Source: JBGQOG01 sp052113705
GTDB lineage: Bacteria > Pseudomonadota > Alphaproteobacteria > Rhodobacterales > Rhodobacteraceae
Length of the DNA stretch: 64,000 nucleotides
Reading direction: 5' to 3'
Assembly (NCBI RefSeq): GCF_052113705.1
Contig: NZ_JBGQOG010000013.1
Coordinates: 65,482 to 129,481, forward strand
Shown here piece by piece: positions 61,493-64,000 of the stretch. Position 1 is the first letter of the stretch. Each line of letters opens with the position of its first letter. A model generated the notes under the pieces. The model was not told where the DNA came from. It saw only the letters and a program-made list of their open reading frames with translations, and did not search any database. A program made the translations under genes and the position numbers.

Positions 61493-62543
61493 GGGTCAGT
61501 TCCTTGCCCGGCAGAAGCGAGGACAGCTGCAGCAGGCCACCTTTGGGCGGCTCGGCAGGGGTCTCGGTCTGCGGTTTGTTCAGCGGCACGCCGAAGCCGT
61601 CGATGGCGCGTTCGCTGTCATATTCATATTGCGGTTTGTTCTTGATGCCTTCGAGGCCGCCGCCGCCCTGCATGTCCTGCATCATCATCTGATCGGCACA
61701 GACCTTGCCCGGCGTCACGCACATGCCGCGGATCTTGTCGAAAAGACCCGGTTCGACCGAGGCGTAATAGCTGACCGGATTGGCGATGGAGGGGGCTTCG
61801 AGGGCGGGATAGGTGGCCGAGGTCAGCGCGGCATCCCCGGCGCGGACCTGCGTGACCCAGGCGCGGAAATCCGCCTCACCCATCGCGCGGGTCTTGAAGG
61901 TCATCTCAGAGAAGCCGGGGCCGGAGAAATGCGCCGAACGGCCCTCGAAGACGCCGGTGTGATCGGCGATCAGATGCAGTTTGGTCTGCATCCCCGGCAT
62001 CGAATAGACCATCCCCGCCAGCGCGGGCACCGAGAAAGTGTTCATCATCGTCGAGGAGGTCAGCCGCAGGTTGACCGGGCGGTTGGCCGGGATGGCCAGC
62101 TCATTGACCGAGGCGACGCCGAGTTCGGGATAGATGAACAGCCATTTCCAGTCGAGCGAGACCGCCTCGACCACCAGGGGTTCCCCCGCCACATCGAGCG
62201 GGCGGTAGGGGTCCAGCCGGTGGGTATAGATCCAGGTGAACGTGCCAAGGGCAGCCACGATGGCGATGGGCACCCCCCAGATCACCACTTCCAGCTTGTT
62301 CGAATGCGCCCAGGTCGGGGCGTAATCGCGGGTGTCCTCGCGGTCGGCGCGGTAGCGCAGCGGGAACCACAGGGCCATGAAAATGACCGGAACAATGATA
62401 ATCAGCATCAACAGCGTCGAAATCACCAGCAGGTCGCGTTGCTGCTCGGCCACCCACCCCGAGGGGGCGAGGATGTCATAGCGGCAACCCGACAGCGCGG
62501 CGACAGCGCCGAGCAGCAAAAGGGGTTTGAGTAGTTTTTGCAC
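61482..62543 (-). CDS. cyoA: Cytochrome bo3-type quinol oxidase subunit II (lipoprotein)
   Basis: 353 residues from a GTG start at 62543, chosen because it yields a lipoprotein signal with LSGC (Cys20) and because GAGG lies six bases upstream; a frame open to 62681 adds unrelated residues. Two membrane spans follow (LLVISTLLMLIIIVPVIFMA and LEVVIWGVPIAIVAALGTFT), then the periplasmic cupredoxin domain with WKWLFIYPELGVASVNELAI. The CuA ligands of cytochrome c oxidase are absent, confirming a quinol oxidase. The C-terminus has a COX_ARM-like region and an 80-residue tail with QMMMQDMQGGGG. First gene of cyoABCD-surf1. Confidence 0.95.
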   Translation of the reverse strand: MQKLLKPLLLLGAVAALSGCRYDILAPSGWVAEQQRDLLVISTLLMLIIIVPVIFMALWFPLRYRADREDTRDYAPTWAHSNKLEVVIWGVPIAIVAALGTFTWIYTHRLDPYRPLDVAGEPLVVEAVSLDWKWLFIYPELGVASVNELAIPANRPVNLRLTSSTMMNTFSVPALAGMVYSMPGMQTKLHLIADHTGVFEGRSAHFSGPGFSEMTFKTRAMGEADFRAWVTQVRAGDAALTSATYPALEAPSIANPVSYYASVEPGLFDKIRGMCVTPGKVCADQMMMQDMQGGGGLEGIKNKPQYEYDSERAIDGFGVPLNKPQTETPAEPPKGGLLQLSSLLPGKELTHGN

Positions 62544-63769
62544 GTTTGCCTCGAAGATCTTGCCGGCCGGAGAGGGGAGGTTCTCCGACCGGCGGGCGGT
62601 ACGGACGCACCGGGGAGGCGGCGCATCCGTGGGGAAGGCCTCAGCGGTTAGGCCCCTCCCGACCAGATCTGGATAGGTCATTACGTCGCATCACAAAGCC
62701 GTTTTGCGCAGGTTCTGGCCGGGCTCTCGGCGAAAAGTTGCGGATGAGATATAGGTATTCCTGTTGAAAAATAGGGACTTCCGGTGTGGCGGCGCGGGGG
62801 ATGTCCAAGCGGATCCGGAGATCGAACCCGCTGTTTTGCTGCGACAATCCGTCCATCCGCGCGATCGGGTTCAGGCTCACAATCCGGTGAGGCCAGGTGG
62901 CGGGGGCGGTGGTTTGTGCGTTTTTGAGGCGCGGCGGCGCTTTCCGCAGCACTGAGGTGACGCTTCTCAGCACGGCGGGCGACTCAGGCTACCCTTCGCC
63001 GCGCGACGGGCTCTGCGCCTGAGGGCAAGCGGCGTGCCTGACGAGATCTGCGGCGTGGCCCGGGCGTGAACGGGCTTTCGGCTCTCAGAGTTATGCTCCC
63101 CTGCGCCGGGGCGCGGGACGCGTGGCCCTCCCGTCTCGTCGGCGCTCGCCTTGCGGTGCGCTCTGTGCCTCAGACGGCCGCCCCGGCGTGATCCGGCCCG
63201 GCGCGATCCGGCCCGTTCCGGCGCCGTGGTGCCTGCGCAGGGTCAGGTCATGCGAGCGGCGCGATAGTCGTCCGCCCCGGCGCTGCTGTACTGTGTATCG
63301 TCAGTGGGAGGCAGACCGGGCGCTGCCGGAATGGGGGGGAGCGCGACGTCCTGCGCCCCGCGGCGCGCCACCCGCCTCCGGCAGGGTGTCACCAGAGCAG
63401 GGAGCTCCGGATGACAGGGGCCGTTTTGATTTCGCCCGGAGGCCCGCGCCGCAGGGGTCGGCCTCATGCCTTGACGCCCTGGGTCATGTGCACGTGGTTT
63501 TCTTCCTGAGAGCCCGCGCGCGCGTGGGGGTTGATGGTGCGGGGGCTCTGCCCCCGATCGCCTTTGGCGATTCCCCCGAGGTATTTGGGCCAAGAAGAAG
63601 GGGTGGGGGGCGGATTTGGGGGAATCGTTTGGGGGCGATTCTGGTCTGATTCTGGGGGGTTCTGTGGATAAGTGGGTTTTGGGGGTGCTGTTGTGTTGGG
63701 CGGTTTGCGGAAAAAATCCAAGAAACATTGAGGATTCTGGGGGAATGTCATTTTTCTGCAAAAAAGGGG
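62544..63769. other. 1.2-kb region without a convincing gene, upstream of cyoA and of the rrn promoter
   Basis: The first 200 bases upstream of cyoA should hold the cyo promoter; an AT-rich patch near 62690-62780 is the best place but no clean hexamers were found. The remainder is GC-rich on one side and G/T-rich near 63590-63760. Open frames on both strands have no ribosome site and no family pattern (many Pro, Arg, Gly). It contains a dispersed hairpin element at 63543-63602 and a short direct repeat of GATCCGGCCCG around 63190-63212. Confidence 0.5.
63543..63602. repeat. Dispersed intergenic element of the family's most typical form
   Basis: GGGGGCTCTGCCCCC hairpin (63541-63555), then GATCGCCTTTGGCGATTC, a second hairpin, then CCCCCGAGGTATTTGGGCC and AAGAAGAAG. 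This two-hairpin plus CCCCCGAGG-TATTT-AAGAAGAAG pattern is found many times between genes in Rhodobacteraceae genomes and is a relative of the elements near 16050, 26550 and 37400. Confidence 0.75.
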
Positions 63770-63798
63770 TTGCGGGTGTCGGATGTTGGGCCTAGAAA
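63770..63798 (+). promoter_or_regulatory. Ribosomal RNA operon promoter
   Basis: TTGCGG (63770-63775) and TAGAAA (63793-63798) with exactly 17 bases between them, followed by CCGCCTCACC. The -10 lacks T at its last position, typical of CarD-dependent Rhodobacter rRNA promoters. An A/T-rich tract (TTTTTCTGCAAAAAA) lies just upstream and could act as an UP element. Confidence 0.75.
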
Positions 63799-64000
63799 CC
63801 GCCTCACCGAAGCGCAACAACGCGACGGGACGCGGAACGGCCCAGACGGCAACGAACGGGACGGGAAGCGGTTGGAGATCGGATGGGCGTGGCGCGCTAG
63901 ATTGATTTAGCGCACCGTGTTTGATTTTGTCTCTGTGCTCTTTGAAAATTTGGATTACTGAAGAGATATGTGGGCGGTTTGGTCCGGTTCGATGGACGAA
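63799..64000 (+). other. Leader of 16S rRNA precursor (16S gene lies beyond the window)
   Basis: Contains a boxA-like antitermination signal TGCTCTTTGAAAA (63936-63948) followed by TTGGATTACTGAAGAGATAT, the leader pattern of Rhodobacter-type rrn operons. The conserved 16S 5' end is not reached before the window ends at base 64000. Confidence 0.75.

Noticed and set aside
63122..63761. Open frames of 175 and 172 residues upstream of the rrn promoter
   Set aside because: Compositionally biased, no ribosome site, and they read through the dispersed hairpin element and G/T-rich spacer.

Overview
The window reads as a GC-rich chromosomal segment from a purple-bacteria-type alphaproteobacterium of the Rhodobacteraceae. 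Supports are the Rhodobacter-type rRNA leader at the right edge, a ferredoxin close to but clearly different from Rhodobacter capsulatus FdVI, a carD gene, a DUF1476 (ATP synthase zeta) gene, split purine genes purS/purQ, and the dispersed intergenic elements typical of this family. About 55 protein genes and one tRNA (Tyr) are supported, and a ribosomal RNA operon begins just beyond the right end. I see no prophage, insertion sequence, integrase or CRISPR array; almost everything looks like core or family-typical genome.

Layout. 1-8.6 kb: the 3' end of carD, its terminator and a 14-bp tandem array, a Kef-type K+/H+ antiporter, a very large Ala/Pro-rich protein with pilus-assembly-like ends, a CoA-binding protein and rlmB. 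8.7-12.4 kb: tRNA-Tyr with a good promoter, an AraC/GyrI-type regulator, a glycosyltransferase-like protein and a DegT-family aminotransferase. 12.5-20.8 kb: one long minus-strand transcription unit with a complete polar amino acid/amine ABC transporter, two glutamine-synthetase paralogs, a glutamine amidotransferase and an FAD amine oxidase, which I read as import plus gamma-glutamylation catabolism of an amine. 21-30.9 kb: assorted enzymes (TerB, DUF1330, PhzF, PPK2), pyrG, secG, purU, ferredoxin, a peptidoglycan-binding protein and a DegP protease, the last next to hflK/hflC. 33-41.6 kb: gor, rpiA, DUF1638, an unannotated 52-residue membrane protein, a corrinoid protein and a homocysteine methyltransferase (apparently a split cobalamin methionine synthase), then mprF and the zeta subunit.

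41.9-47 kb: purC-purS-purQ and a DctB/DctD-like two-component system whose regulator has lost the sigma-54 contact loop. 47.5-55.2 kb: rne, tusA, ccdA, a thioesterase, rplM-rpsI, psd-pssA. 55.3-62.5 kb: an MFS exporter divergent from a LysR regulator, then cyoABCD plus a SURF1 gene for a haem-copper quinol oxidase; its CyoD has unusual His/Met-rich tails. The last 1.4 kb holds no gene I can defend and leads into an rrn promoter and boxA.

The observations most worth following are the split methionine synthase locus with DUF1638 and the tiny membrane protein, the 1418-residue pilus-like fusion protein, the amine-utilisation operon with two glutamine-synthetase paralogs, the GAFTGA-less NtrC-family regulator, the metal-binding tails of CyoD, and a family of dispersed hairpin elements.
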